DNA from: JABCPE02 sp963516675
Lineage (GTDB): Bacteria; Bacteroidota; Bacteroidia; Flavobacteriales; Weeksellaceae
Length of the DNA stretch: 64,000 bases
Direction of reading: 5' to 3'
Assembly: GCA_963516675.1 (NCBI GenBank)
Contig: CAUQBH010000005.1
Location: forward strand, 1 to 64,000
This document shows, piece after piece, positions 42,700 through 50,785 of the stretch. A model generated the notes under the pieces. It searched no databases. It saw only the letters and a list, made by a program, of their open reading frames with translations, and was not told the origin of the DNA. The first letter of the stretch is position 1. Each line of letters opens with the position of its first letter. A program made the translations under genes and the position numbers.

Positions 42700-44574
42700 T
42701 TACTCTAAAATTTCTTGTAATTCCAGCCAGCGCACTTCGTAGGCTTCTAATTGGCTCGTGGTTTCTTCCAGCTTCTGTGAAAGTTCAGAAATAATGCTGT
42801 AATCCGTTTCGTTATTCAGTTTTTCTAAAATTTCATCTTGTTTTTGTTTTAAAACAGGCATTTCTTTTTCTATGTTTTCCAATTCTTTTTGCTCCTTGAA
42901 GCTGAGTTTTCTTTTAGAATTGGTATTTTTAGTTTGTTTTTCTTCTACAGGTTTAGCAGGTTCGCTTTTCTTAATGTTTTTGTTTTGCGTTTGTTGGTCT
43001 CTGTATTCTGTGAAAGAGCCAATGAAATCCTTGATTTTTCCTTCGCCTTCGAAGACTAATAAATGGTCTACAATTTTATCCATAAAATACCTGTCGTGCG
43101 AAACAATGATGAGGCAGCCCTGAAACTGCGCAAGGAAACTCTCCAGCACGGTAAGCGTGGGCAGATCTAAATCATTAGTCGGCTCATCAAAAATGAGGAA
43201 ATTTGGGTTTTGGAAGAGTACGGAAATCAGATACAGTCTTCTTCTTTCGCCGCCGCTTAGGTTAGAAATGGTGGTGTATTGTGTCTGTTCATTGAAGAGA
43301 AACATCTTTAAAAATTGCGATGCCGAAATGCTTTTCCCATTCGCGAGAGGATAATATTCCGCGATGTCTTTCATGAAATCTATCACCCTCTGGTCTTCCT
43401 TGTAGGTAAGTCCTTTTTGTGAAAAATACCCGAATTTGATGGTTTCTCCTACTTCTATTTCTCCGCTGTCGTAGTTTTCTAGTCCTTGGATGATGTTCAG
43501 CAGGGTAGATTTTCCTACGCCGTTTTTCCCTATGATGCCTACTTTTTCGCCTCGCTGAAATTGATAACTGAAATTATCCAAGATGATTTTATCACCAAAT
43601 TTTTTATTGATGTTTCTCAGCTCCAAAATCTTTTTTCCTAGCCTTTTCATCCCAAAATCCAGCTCTAGTTCCTGTTTTCTGGTGTCCATTTTAGCGGTTT
43701 TCTCCGTTTCGTAGAAGGCTTCTATACGGCTTTTGGACTTGGTAGTCCTCGCTTTGGGCTGTCTGCGCATCCACTCCAGCTCCTTGCGGTAGAGGTTGTT
43801 GGCTTTGTCTATGGTGGCGTTTAGATTGTCTTCTCGTATGCTTTTATTTTCCAAATATTGGGCATAGGCACCATGATGGACATAGAGTTTTTTATCTTCT
43901 ATTTCCCAGATGATATCACACACGCTGTCAAGGAAATAGCGGTCGTGCGTTACAAGAAGCAGGGTAACCATGGCTCTGGATAGGTATTGTTCCAGCCATT
44001 CCACCATATCTACATCTAGGTGGTTGGTAGGTTCGTCCATGATGAGCAGCGTGTGCTTGTGTTCCACTCTCGTTTCTATCAGGAGTTTGGCGAGGGCTAC
44101 GCGTTTTATCTGCCCGCCAGATAGGTTATCCATTTTGGCGTTTAGGTCGGTTATTTTCAGCTGAGAGAGGATTTGTTTCATTTCGTTTTCCAGACCCCAT
44201 GCTTTTTGGTTTTCCATCTCTATGAACGCCTGCTCCATAAATTCGGAATCATCAGAAGTTAGCGATTTTTGGTAATTTCTCAATGCCTGCATAGGTGGCG
44301 AATCTAGACTCATGATAAATTCTGTGATGGTCTGTCCGCTCTCAAAGTGTATTTCTTGGTCAAATAAAACCACTTGAATATCTTTATTGATGACTACTGT
44401 CCCACTGTCTGCAAAGTCTTTGCCCATTAGGATATTAAGTAAAGTAGTTTTTCCGCTTCCGTTTTTGGCAACGATGGCGATTTTGTCCCCTTCATTGATA
44501 TTAAAAGAAATATCCTCAAATAAAGTAACTATGCCATATGTTTTGGTAAGATTTTCTACGCTGATGTAATTCAT
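42700..44574 (-). CDS. ABC-F family ATPase (Uup-like)
   Basis: This 624-residue soluble protein has two ABC ATPase domains: Walker A AKNGSGKTT (about 36-44) and GKNGVGKST (about 349-357), signatures NLSGGQ and LSGGE, and Walker B segments LLIMDEPTNHLD and FLIFDEPTNDLD. A charged linker (about 230-310) joins them. The C-terminal tail (530-624) is a coiled coil as in Uup. ABC-F proteins act on ribosomes or DNA intermediates, not in transport, and there are no membrane helices. Antibiotic resistance cannot be claimed from sequence. Confidence 0.9.
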   Translation of the reverse strand: MNYISVENLTKTYGIVTLFEDISFNINEGDKIAIVAKNGSGKTTLLNILMGKDFADSGTVVINKDIQVVLFDQEIHFESGQTITEFIMSLDSPPMQALRNYQKSLTSDDSEFMEQAFIEMENQKAWGLENEMKQILSQLKITDLNAKMDNLSGGQIKRVALAKLLIETRVEHKHTLLIMDEPTNHLDVDMVEWLEQYLSRAMVTLLLVTHDRYFLDSVCDIIWEIEDKKLYVHHGAYAQYLENKSIREDNLNATIDKANNLYRKELEWMRRQPKARTTKSKSRIEAFYETEKTAKMDTRKQELELDFGMKRLGKKILELRNINKKFGDKIILDNFSYQFQRGEKVGIIGKNGVGKSTLLNIIQGLENYDSGEIEVGETIKFGYFSQKGLTYKEDQRVIDFMKDIAEYYPLANGKSISASQFLKMFLFNEQTQYTTISNLSGGERRRLYLISVLFQNPNFLIFDEPTNDLDLPTLTVLESFLAQFQGCLIIVSHDRYFMDKIVDHLLVFEGEGKIKDFIGSFTEYRDQQTQNKNIKKSEPAKPVEEKQTKNTNSKRKLSFKEQKELENIEKEMPVLKQKQDEILEKLNNETDYSIISELSQKLEETTSQLEAYEVRWLELQEILE

Positions 44575-44737
44575 TTCCCTAAAAAAGTTGATTTAAAGTC
44601 CTTCCTATTTCACTCTCCAAATATCGGAAAAATAGAGCATAGTAGAAGTCAAATTTATTTTAAAAGTAAAAATAAATACATTATTATATTTGATAATCAG
44701 TTAGTTAATTTCAAGTAGAAAAATATCTATCAATATT

Positions 44738-44768
44738 TTGATTAAATAAAAAACTTTTACTACTTTTG
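44738..44768 (+). promoter_or_regulatory. Promoter of tRNA-Cys
   Basis: TTTG (44738-44741) and TACTTTTG (44761-44768) are spaced by 19 nt, a full Bacteroidota promoter, ending 14 nt before the tRNA. Confidence 0.75.
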
Positions 44769-44782
44769 CACCATTCAAAAAT

Positions 44783-44853
44783 GGTTCCGTGGCCGAGCGG
44801 CTAGGCAGTGGTCTGCAAAACCATCTACAGCGGTTCGAATCCGCTCGGAACCT
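44783..44853 (+). tRNA. tRNA-Cys (GCA), integration site of the mobile element
   Basis: The cloverleaf has acceptor GGTTCCG/CGGAACC, D stem GCCG.., anticodon loop with GCA inside GGTCTGCAAAACC, T stem GCGGT.. loop TTCGAAT, and discriminator T. CCA is not encoded. Its last 12 bases belong to the 16-bp attL repeat, so integration leaves the tRNA intact. Confidence 0.95.
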
Positions 44854-44857
44854 CAAT
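44842..44857 (+). repeat. attL core repeat (left attachment site)
   Basis: CGCTCGGAACCTCAAT at the tRNA-Cys 3' end is identical to 52290-52305. It covers the end of the T stem, the acceptor strand and 4 nt beyond the gene. Confidence 0.85.
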
Positions 44858-44865
44858 TTACCCAA

Positions 44866-44909
44866 ACAATCGCTTGTAAACCAATGGTTTATGAGCGATT
44901 TGTTTTTAA
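44866..44909 (+). terminator. Element-borne terminator after tRNA-Cys
   Basis: A long hairpin CAATCGCT..TAAACC / GGTTTA..AGCGATT (stem interrupted by 2-nt bulge on each side) is followed by TTTTT. It lies directly inside attL and would end tRNA-Cys transcription in place of the native terminator displaced to 52309. Confidence 0.75.
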
Positions 44910-44911
44910 TA

Positions 44912-44932
44912 TGTGACAACATATGTGACAAC
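44912..44932 (+). repeat. Left arm-type repeats (2 x TGTGACAAC)
   Basis: TGTGACAAC occurs at 44912-44920 and 44924-44932, a 12-bp period. The same pair with the same spacing is found at 52151-52171 by the integrase. This suggests integrase arm-binding sites at both ends. Confidence 0.6.
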
Positions 44933-45260
44933 TTTTAGAAAAACACTTTAAAATATTCTTTTTGGACTATCGGCTAAAGCTTATGTTAATGATTACTAGT
45001 TTTTTGTAAAAATAAAAATGAAAAGACTTTCATATGTTTTGATGAAAAAAAGCATATCTTTGTGAAGGTTTCAATGAAATAAAAAGAGTGAGCTTTTTGC
45101 TTTGTTCAAGCAAGACAGCTAAATTTAAAATGAGTTATTACATATACTACATGTTATAATGAATGGTTTTTATTGTGTTTGGTTGTGTTGAATAAAGGTA
45201 TAAAATAGTTTTTCACTTTGTATTTATAGAATTTAAGTTTAACCAAAATAATGATTACTT
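44933..45260. other. Non-coding left end of the element
   Basis: This stretch has no credible gene. A -7-like box TATCTTTG is at 45055-45062, with TTTG only 13 nt upstream, so it is a weak promoter candidate for the cargo genes; it would leave a leader of about 190 nt. The rest is AT-rich without visible structure. Confidence 0.45.
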
Positions 45261-46124
45261 ATGAAAAGTTTAATTTTATCTATTGTCACAGTGATTATGG
45301 TTGGGTTGTACCCAGCTCAAAAGCAAGAGGAAGATCCCTTGTCTAAATACTATAATAGGGTTATAGAAATAGAAAAAGTTTTATCTTATGATAAAAATGG
45401 AGTATTAAAGAAACAGACAACAGGGGATGGATATCTAGCTCTTATTAAAGATGGTAAAAATATTTTTTTTAGAAAGCCAAATGGGGAAGAGATGTATAGG
45501 GATTTGTCTAAAAGAAAATATAACTCTACTAAAAAAGGTTATGAGTATAGTTCCAAATGGGGTGGTGTTTTTATAGAGGAGAATTTGAACTATATTGATT
45601 TTTATAGTTCTCATAGTTTTGTAGGGGAAAAATATACTTATTATATAGATAGAAATGATTATTTTGTTTCTAAGATTCCTGAGGTATTGAGATATCTATT
45701 TTATTATGATAAATTTATAGATGTTCCTACTGAAGAATTTGAAGAACTTATAGAAAGACATGCACAGAATGCTATACCAGAAATAGAAAATATAGAACTA
45801 CATACAAAAGATGTTTTTAATAAGGATATTCATGTGTATGGAGTAAGTACACATTCTGGTAACTATCTCTCTTTCTATTATGACAAAAATGATAAAGGAG
45901 ATTTGGAAATAAAACATATAAAAATAAGTGGTAGAACTTCTTCTTCTGAGGCTCAAAGAGTTTTAAAATCTATGGGGAAATGGTATGGGGCTACAGAAAC
46001 GGAGAAAGGCATGTGGATATACGCTAGTAATAGAAGTTTGGAAAAGATAGCGGTTTTTGGTATTGATGAGTATGGTGCTGTAACAATAACTATTGTACCA
46101 GACCAATCTTTTGGTAAAAAATAG
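45261..46124 (+). CDS. Secreted protein of unknown function (element cargo)
   Basis: This 287-residue protein has a signal peptide (MKSLILSIVTVIMVGLYPAQ). The mature part is rich in Tyr, Lys and Glu and looks like beta-rich strands (GDGYLALIKDGKNIFFRKPNGE, WGGVFIEENLNYIDFYSS). No catalytic motif is recognised. Its stop lies 7 nt before the start of the metalloprotease-TPR gene, so the two are probably made together. They are the only outward-acting genes of the element and are likely its cargo. Codon use is AT-rich, as in the rest of the element. Confidence 0.7.
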   Translation: MKSLILSIVTVIMVGLYPAQKQEEDPLSKYYNRVIEIEKVLSYDKNGVLKKQTTGDGYLALIKDGKNIFFRKPNGEEMYRDLSKRKYNSTKKGYEYSSKWGGVFIEENLNYIDFYSSHSFVGEKYTYYIDRNDYFVSKIPEVLRYLFYYDKFIDVPTEEFEELIERHAQNAIPEIENIELHTKDVFNKDIHVYGVSTHSGNYLSFYYDKNDKGDLEIKHIKISGRTSSSEAQRVLKSMGKWYGATETEKGMWIYASNRSLEKIAVFGIDEYGAVTITIVPDQSFGKK

Positions 46125-46131
46125 ATTAATT

Positions 46132-47739
46132 ATGAAAAAAATAATTACAGTTTTTATTTTGCTTTTTCTTAATATTGAATTAGGATATTCTCAATACTCT
46201 GTTTGTGGTTTGACAGATGTTCAAATAAAACAAAATTTTATTAACTGCTTAAAGAAGAAGGACAATGTAACAAATCACATAATAGATAAGATAACAGAAG
46301 AAATAGGTATAGCTTCTAGTTTCACATATATTCCTTGTAGGGAAACATATAATGCAGCTGCTGTTATAAATCCATTTAACAATAATGCCAGATATATAGT
46401 ATATGATGATTTATATTTTTCTAAGATTTATGCCAATAATAAGTACGCATCTTTATTTATAATTGCACATGAAATAGGACATCATATAAATGGACATACA
46501 ATAAGAAAAGATAATAATATTAGTGAACAGCAAAGAGCAGAGTTGGAAGCTGATTATTTTGCAGGTTTTATAATGTTTAAATTCGGAGCAAAAGAAAAGG
46601 ATATAATAGATGTTATTAATGGATTTCCTAACCCTAAGACAGATTATGAATCTCATCCTAAAAACGCTAAACGATTAGAATATGCATTGAAGGGGTATCT
46701 TAATGAGGCAAATAAGTATATGACAGAATTGTATAGGCTACAAGAAGTGTTTAGGCGGGAGCATGAAGATAAAGAACAAGATAAATTAGTAGATGATTTA
46801 AGAAAATATATTAATAATTCTGCATTACAAAACACAGAGCAAATAGCTAAAAATATGAGTGTAGCCATATATATTATTGATAAATTAAAAGGAACATCAC
46901 TATATATAGAAAGTCTTAAAGGATATGTGTATTTTAAAAGCGGAATGTATAAAGAGGCTAAAGTTTTCTATAAAAATCTATATTTAACGGCTGATGATAA
47001 GGATAAGGAATATTATCTAGAAATGTATTTGTCAAGTTTAGATAAATCAAACCAAATATTACAAGATGATATAGTATTTATAAATAGATTTGAAAACTCT
47101 AACGACCCTAATATTCTGTTTAATTTGGGAATAAGTTATAAAAGTTTAAAAAATAATGAAAAGGGAGATTTTTTTCTGAAGAAAGCGTATGATTTAGTTA
47201 AAAATCAAGATGATACATTGTTGAAATCTGATATTATATTTCATTATGCTAGAGTTTTATATGATGAAGGTGTGGCTACTAATGATGCTCAAAAATTATC
47301 CTTTGCGAAAGTATTAATTTTGAAATCAATAAAAATATTAAATAAATATCCAGATAATATTTATTTTAGGTATTACTATAACAGAATGTTATTTCATTTA
47401 GGGAATATTCAAAAATTGCAGGGAGTATATAATGAAGCATTGGATACTTTTCATAAACTTCTAGAAATAGAGGAAGATAGGGGAGAAAAAGCTCATAAAG
47501 AGTATAGATATAAAGTGAATAGTAGTATAGGGGATATTTATATGGAAATGGAACATTATCCAGAGGCTATACAATATTATACAAATGCAATTAATTACAC
47601 TAATGATTCAGCTTATTTAAAAGTTGTATATTTTCTGAGATCGGGAGCATATATGAAAAATAAAAATTATTATTTAGCAGAAAAAGACCTTAAAAAATCT
47701 TGTGATTTGGGGTTAAAAGAAGCTTGTATATCGGAATAA
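46132..47739 (+). CDS. Exported HExxH metalloprotease-like protein with TPR C terminus (element cargo)
   Basis: This 535-residue protein has a signal peptide (MKKIITVFILLFLNIELGYS). An M48-like protease segment includes FIIAHEIGHHINGH (His113, Glu114, His117) and RAELEADYFAG with a third-ligand Glu (about 137-139). The C-terminal half (about 200-535) is made of TPR-like helical repeats (for example GDIYMEMEHYPEAIQYYTNAI). The start at 46132 is chosen for the signal peptide and the 7-nt gap to the upstream gene. It probably works with that secreted partner, but the substrate is unknown. It is unlike the chromosomal M48 gene at 19.8 kb, which lacks TPRs. Confidence 0.78.
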   Translation: MKKIITVFILLFLNIELGYSQYSVCGLTDVQIKQNFINCLKKKDNVTNHIIDKITEEIGIASSFTYIPCRETYNAAAVINPFNNNARYIVYDDLYFSKIYANNKYASLFIIAHEIGHHINGHTIRKDNNISEQQRAELEADYFAGFIMFKFGAKEKDIIDVINGFPNPKTDYESHPKNAKRLEYALKGYLNEANKYMTELYRLQEVFRREHEDKEQDKLVDDLRKYINNSALQNTEQIAKNMSVAIYIIDKLKGTSLYIESLKGYVYFKSGMYKEAKVFYKNLYLTADDKDKEYYLEMYLSSLDKSNQILQDDIVFINRFENSNDPNILFNLGISYKSLKNNEKGDFFLKKAYDLVKNQDDTLLKSDIIFHYARVLYDEGVATNDAQKLSFAKVLILKSIKILNKYPDNIYFRYYYNRMLFHLGNIQKLQGVYNEALDTFHKLLEIEEDRGEKAHKEYRYKVNSSIGDIYMEMEHYPEAIQYYTNAINYTNDSAYLKVVYFLRSGAYMKNKNYYLAEKDLKKSCDLGLKEACISE

Positions 47740-47977
47740 ATAAACAAAAAAGGTAATTTAATTTTTATAACAATTTTTAAAATAGACTTGTTAGTATAAA
47801 AAAATAAAATCTTTGGAGTTAAAAGGGGATAGGTATAGGGGGCTATCTACTATCCCCCGAAGCCCCCTAAATTTGACCAATCTTTTTGGTATCCCCTGTT
47901 ATTATATTGATAAAAAATTAGGTAGTTTAATTACCCATTTAAGTAATGGTTATAAATTAAGTATTTTTCCACCTTTA
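47740..47977. other. Non-coding region with GC-rich structured island
   Basis: Between convergent cargo and replication genes. The outer parts are AT-rich. The core 47825-47868 is a G/C island whose segments pair in an interleaved way: GGGGATAG (47825) with CTATCCCC (47850), and AGGGGGCT (47837) with AGCCCCCT (47861). A further TATCCCC is at 47890-47896. It may be an origin, a transfer site or an RNA switch. Confidence 0.5.
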
Positions 47978-49030
47978 TCATAGAAGTAAAGATTGTAGTT
48001 TTCCTTTTATTTTCTCTTTTATTTTTGTATGGCTGTATAAAGCATCCTTAGTATAATTATAATATTTTTTTCTATTATTATTGATATATCGTTTCTGAGA
48101 TAATTGTTTCCAAAACTCTATTTTTTGTGCATTAGTGACAAATTTTGCTTTTGCAGGAGTTATGTGTAATCCTTCTAAATGTTTGTCATTGTTTAACTTT
48201 AGTACATTATCCCATTCTTTTAGCAGTTGCTCTGAGAAAATTAAATATTTTTTTTCATCTAATAAATCATTGAGAGAATATATTTTTAGCACCTTTTTGA
48301 TATATTTTCTTTGATTGCTTCTTATCTCAAATCTTACCGTGTTAATAGGAATTTTATATTCGGGGTTCTTTTCATGCTGCAATCCTTTGGCATAGATTTT
48401 TATATTTTTATAATTCGTTGTATCAGAAATTTTATAGTATTCATAATCTTTATTTTCTTTGAAAGGGGTTGTTTTATACAGTTTAATGTTTTCTATGAAA
48501 TCCTTTATATCAGTTTCTAGATAAAGATTAAGCCCTACTTCTAAATTAATAATTTTGAAATCAATATATTCACTTTCATTTATTCCTAAAATATCCAATA
48601 TCTCATAAAGGGAATTTATACAATTTGTTTTATTCAAATCATTACCATTATGCTTGTAATGGTTATAATGAAAATGAGGAAATATGCTTATTTTCACATA
48701 ATTGTAGCCAATAATATCATGATCACTTCCAAAAATAGCATTAAACACTAATTTTATTTTCCCCTTATATTTTTTGTGGATTTTAAGATGTTCATATTTT
48801 GCAGTTCTTCCTACATAATATTCACTTTCAAAATCGGGGTGCTCCACTAGTCTTTTGATAATTTCTGGATTATCAGTCAGCATTTTTATATGGTCTAACA
48901 TCAGAAATTGATTTTGAGGGTTATTAACAATTAAATTTTTCATATTATTTCGTGAGGGTTTAACATTATTTTTATTAAATCTTTTTTTGTTGTAATAAAA
49001 AGTCTCATTTTTTGTCATTTTTTCCTTCAT
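47978..49030 (-). CDS. Putative replication initiation protein of the element
   Basis: This 350-residue protein shows a pattern seen in rolling-circle/gene II-like initiators of small phages and plasmids: a central His/Tyr-rich strand (YVKISIFPHFHYNHY), FKIINLEVGLNLYLE, then KIYAKGLQHEK and VRFEIRSNQRKYIKKV, where the conserved Glu/Arg strands of such proteins lie. The C terminus is very basic. The match is weak and from pattern only. The start at 49030 overlaps the HTH gene by 26 nt and has an AGGA sequence 6-9 nt upstream; an alternative start is at 49018. The gene order xis-like, HTH, rep is common for such elements. Confidence 0.5.
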   Translation of the reverse strand: MKEKMTKNETFYYNKKRFNKNNVKPSRNNMKNLIVNNPQNQFLMLDHIKMLTDNPEIIKRLVEHPDFESEYYVGRTAKYEHLKIHKKYKGKIKLVFNAIFGSDHDIIGYNYVKISIFPHFHYNHYKHNGNDLNKTNCINSLYEILDILGINESEYIDFKIINLEVGLNLYLETDIKDFIENIKLYKTTPFKENKDYEYYKISDTTNYKNIKIYAKGLQHEKNPEYKIPINTVRFEIRSNQRKYIKKVLKIYSLNDLLDEKKYLIFSEQLLKEWDNVLKLNNDKHLEGLHITPAKAKFVTNAQKIEFWKQLSQKRYINNNRKKYYNYTKDALYSHTKIKEKIKGKLQSLLL

Positions 49031-49313
49031 TTTTTCCTGTTTTGTATTTGTTTAAAGTTTCATTTAGTTCGTTTCTTTTGTAGTACACCCGTCCTTCAAT
49101 TGGATAGGAGTAAAATGCTCCTTTTTTCGTCCATCTGTGGAGAGTAGATCGGTTTATTTTCAGCATGGAACAAACCTCATCACGGGTGAGTAATTCTGTT
49201 GGTTCTTTGGGTTGAAGCTCTTTTAGAAGTTCCTTTTTCAGTGTTGCTATTCGTTTGTCCATTTCGTTAAGTAGGTCGGTAGGTGTTACACCTATAAACT
49301 GGATCTGTTTCAT
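49005..49313 (-). CDS. Helix-turn-helix protein, excisionase/AlpA type
   Basis: This 102-residue DNA-binding protein carries a MerR/excisionase-type HTH (LLTRDEVCSMLKINRSTLHRW, about 43-63) followed by a wing (VYYKRNELNETLNKY). The N-terminal half is helical. It probably regulates the replication gene or aids excision. It lies 2 nt after a second, smaller HTH gene and overlaps the putative initiator gene, so the three form one operon. Confidence 0.8.
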   Translation of the reverse strand: MKQIQFIGVTPTDLLNEMDKRIATLKKELLKELQPKEPTELLTRDEVCSMLKINRSTLHRWTKKGAFYSYPIEGRVYYKRNELNETLNKYKTGKNEGKNDKK

Positions 49314-49315
49314 GT

Positions 49316-49495
49316 CTATATTACTTTTTTAGATTTTATACATTCGTTTATATTCTCCATATCAAATATTGGTTTTTTGTCTATTTTTGTGATAGGTATT
49401 TTACTCCTTCGTTTTAGTTTTCTAATTCTCATAACAAGTATTTTTATATACTCACTTACTTCTTTGATTGATAAAAATCTGTTTGTTTTAATCAT
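49316..49495 (-). CDS. Small excisionase-like HTH protein (59 aa)
   Basis: This short gene encodes 59 residues beginning MIKTNRFLSIKEVSEYI, an excisionase-type HTH start, then a basic helix (MRIRKLKRRSK) and a short wing (PIFDMENINECIKS). Its stop is 2 nt before the start of the next HTH gene. It is easily missed because of its length. In tRNA-borne elements such tiny proteins guide excision by the integrase. It is the first gene of the replication operon. Confidence 0.65.
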   Translation of the reverse strand: MIKTNRFLSIKEVSEYIKILVMRIRKLKRRSKIPITKIDKKPIFDMENINECIKSKKVI

Positions 49496-49561
49496 GTGTT
49501 TATGTTATTTTATATTTTTTATATGATAATCAGTTAATTGTGTTTTTTCTATAAAATATTT

Positions 49562-49592
49562 TGACCTTAAAATTTGCAAAAGCGAAAGGTCA
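49562..49592. promoter_or_regulatory. Inverted-repeat operator overlapping the ncRNA promoter
   Basis: TGACCTT (49562-49568) and AAGGTCA (49586-49592) form a perfect 7-bp inverted repeat with 17 nt between. It brackets the -33 element TTTG at 49573-49576, where a repressor would block transcription. One of the two HTH proteins of the element is the likely binder. Confidence 0.5.
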
Positions 49593-49604
49593 GATATATA
49601 TTTG
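49573..49604 (+). promoter_or_regulatory. Canonical promoter driving a small RNA
   Basis: TTTG (49573-49576), 20-nt spacer, TATATTTG (49597-49604). This is the best promoter match in the element and points away from any protein gene on that strand. Confidence 0.7.
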
Positions 49605-49609
49605 CAGTG

Positions 49610-49826
49610 TCAAATCTGATATATCAAAAGTACTATTGTTTTGGCTATTAAAATAATAGTCATTTAATATACAGTTTGATCATCCTATAAGCATATAAGA
49701 AGGGTGTTCCCATCCAATATCCTTGTAGGGTTGTTCCATTATTCCGTTGGGTCGCCAAACTTTCGCGGAATAAAAGAAAAAACTTCAACAAAGGTGATTT
49801 ATTTAATAATTGCCTTTGTTTTTTTA
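49610..49826 (+). ncRNA. Predicted small RNA of the mobile element (about 215 nt)
   Basis: A strong promoter lies just upstream and an intrinsic terminator (AACAAAGG / CCTTTGTT then T7) closes the unit. There is no ORF of note. Inside is a hairpin ATTCCG..CGGAAT (49741-49771) with a nested TTGG/CCAA, and two near-copies of AGGGTGTTCC (49701 and 49727). It matches no RNA family I know. It could be a regulatory RNA, an antisense to a target gene, or a replication-primer/origin transcript. Confidence 0.5.
49787..49826 (+). terminator. Terminator of the predicted small RNA
   Basis: The 8-bp stem AACAAAGG / CCTTTGTT with an 18-nt AT-rich loop is followed directly by a T-run. Confidence 0.65.
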
Positions 49827-49991
49827 TCACTACAAAATTACAGATAATTAGGTTAAATTTTAATTTTTCTTGTAGAAGATATCCATACCTTGGATATGTT
49901 TCTGAAAATCAATGAGTTATATTTTTTAGTGTTGTTTTTTCATCTTTAATATGTTAAACAACGTTTAAAATCGCCTTGTAATATAGGGTTT

Positions 49992-50028
49992 AAAAAATAA
50001 ACACCCTTTTTTTAGGGTGTCTTTTTTT
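49992..50028. terminator. Terminator after the Fic gene
   Basis: The hairpin ACACCC / GGGTGT with an 8-nt T-rich loop has T-rich tracts on both sides; on the minus strand it ends the integrase-Fic transcript. Confidence 0.75.
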
Positions 50029-50047
50029 ATTAATAATATTTGATTAT

Positions 50048-50782
50048 CTAACCTTTTACAGTGCTTATTATCTTTTTGAGGGTTTGAGTTACTACTTCTG
50101 CAATGAGGGTTTTAAATGGGGTTAAATCTTTTTCTATACTTGCTGTTTCTAGTGCAGTATAGTATTTTAATCGGTTTTCTGCATCTCCTTTTAATATTGC
50201 GATAGGGTAGCCATGTTTTAGTAGAATTAAATTCATCAGTAGGCGTGAGGTTCTACCATTCCCGTCTGTGAAAGGGTGTATATAAACCAGTCTTTGGTGC
50301 ATTTCTGAGGCTAATTCTACGGGGTGCATCGTTTCTCTATTCTCATTATAAAACCTCATCATTTCTTCCATTTCCTTTTGTAGTAAAAAGGGTTGGGGTG
50401 GCATATGTTCTGAGCCTAGTATCATCACGGGGACACTTCTATAGCGACCCGCATTGTCTTTGTCTATTCCCTGCAAAATAAGGGCGTGGATTTGGAGTAT
50501 ATCCCTTTCCGTTATAGGCTCTAGGCTCTTTGCTAAGTCTTTTATATAGTCTACAGCATGGGCGTGGTTTATAGCTTCTAAATGTTCATTTAGTGTTTTT
50601 CCCCCTATGGTTAAACCTTTTTCTACTACAATAGCAGTTTCTTGTAGGGTCAGTGTATTACCTTCTATTTTATTACTTTCATGGGTATATTCTATATCAA
50701 AGGCTTTGGATACCTTACCTTGAAATAAGTTTCTGTATTTGTCCAGTTCGTTTTTTAACTGGTCTATTTCTGTATAATTCAT
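50048..50782 (-). CDS. Fic family protein, class II (self-inhibited)
   Basis: This 244-residue protein has the full Fic motif HPFTDGNGRTSR (169-180) with catalytic His169. An N-terminal inhibitory helix SNKIEGN (36-42, Glu40) fits the class II [S/T]xxxE[G/N]N form, which blocks ATP until released. Fic proteins usually add AMP to Tyr, Thr or Ser of target proteins. No separate antitoxin is needed in this class. It starts just 3 nt after the integrase stop codon, so both are in one transcript. Target unknown; it may act in the host-element balance. Confidence 0.9.
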   Translation of the reverse strand: MNYTEIDQLKNELDKYRNLFQGKVSKAFDIEYTHESNKIEGNTLTLQETAIVVEKGLTIGGKTLNEHLEAINHAHAVDYIKDLAKSLEPITERDILQIHALILQGIDKDNAGRYRSVPVMILGSEHMPPQPFLLQKEMEEMMRFYNENRETMHPVELASEMHQRLVYIHPFTDGNGRTSRLLMNLILLKHGYPIAILKGDAENRLKYYTALETASIEKDLTPFKTLIAEVVTQTLKKIISTVKG

Positions 50783-50785
50783 TGT

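Larger units (their letters stand above)
49496..50047. other. Non-coding control region of the element
   Basis: This 552-nt gap between the HTH operon and the Fic gene has no protein gene. It holds a promoter, an operator-like inverted repeat, a likely small RNA with its own terminator, a -7 box facing the HTH operon (minus strand TACTTTTG at 49632-49625), a hairpin ATATCCA/TGGATAT (49879-49897), and the Fic terminator. It is the best candidate for the element's switch or origin. Confidence 0.6.

Noticed and set aside
42700..44574. Antibiotic-resistance ABC-F
   Set aside because: The sequence fits the Uup/housekeeping type with C-terminal coiled coil; resistance cannot be supported.
44701..44931. 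76-residue minus-strand frame across tRNA-Cys
   Set aside because: It runs through the tRNA gene and the terminator, so it cannot be a normal gene.
49573..49826. Retron or group II intron RNA
   Set aside because: No reverse transcriptase is encoded in the element, and the folding does not match either type as far as I can see.
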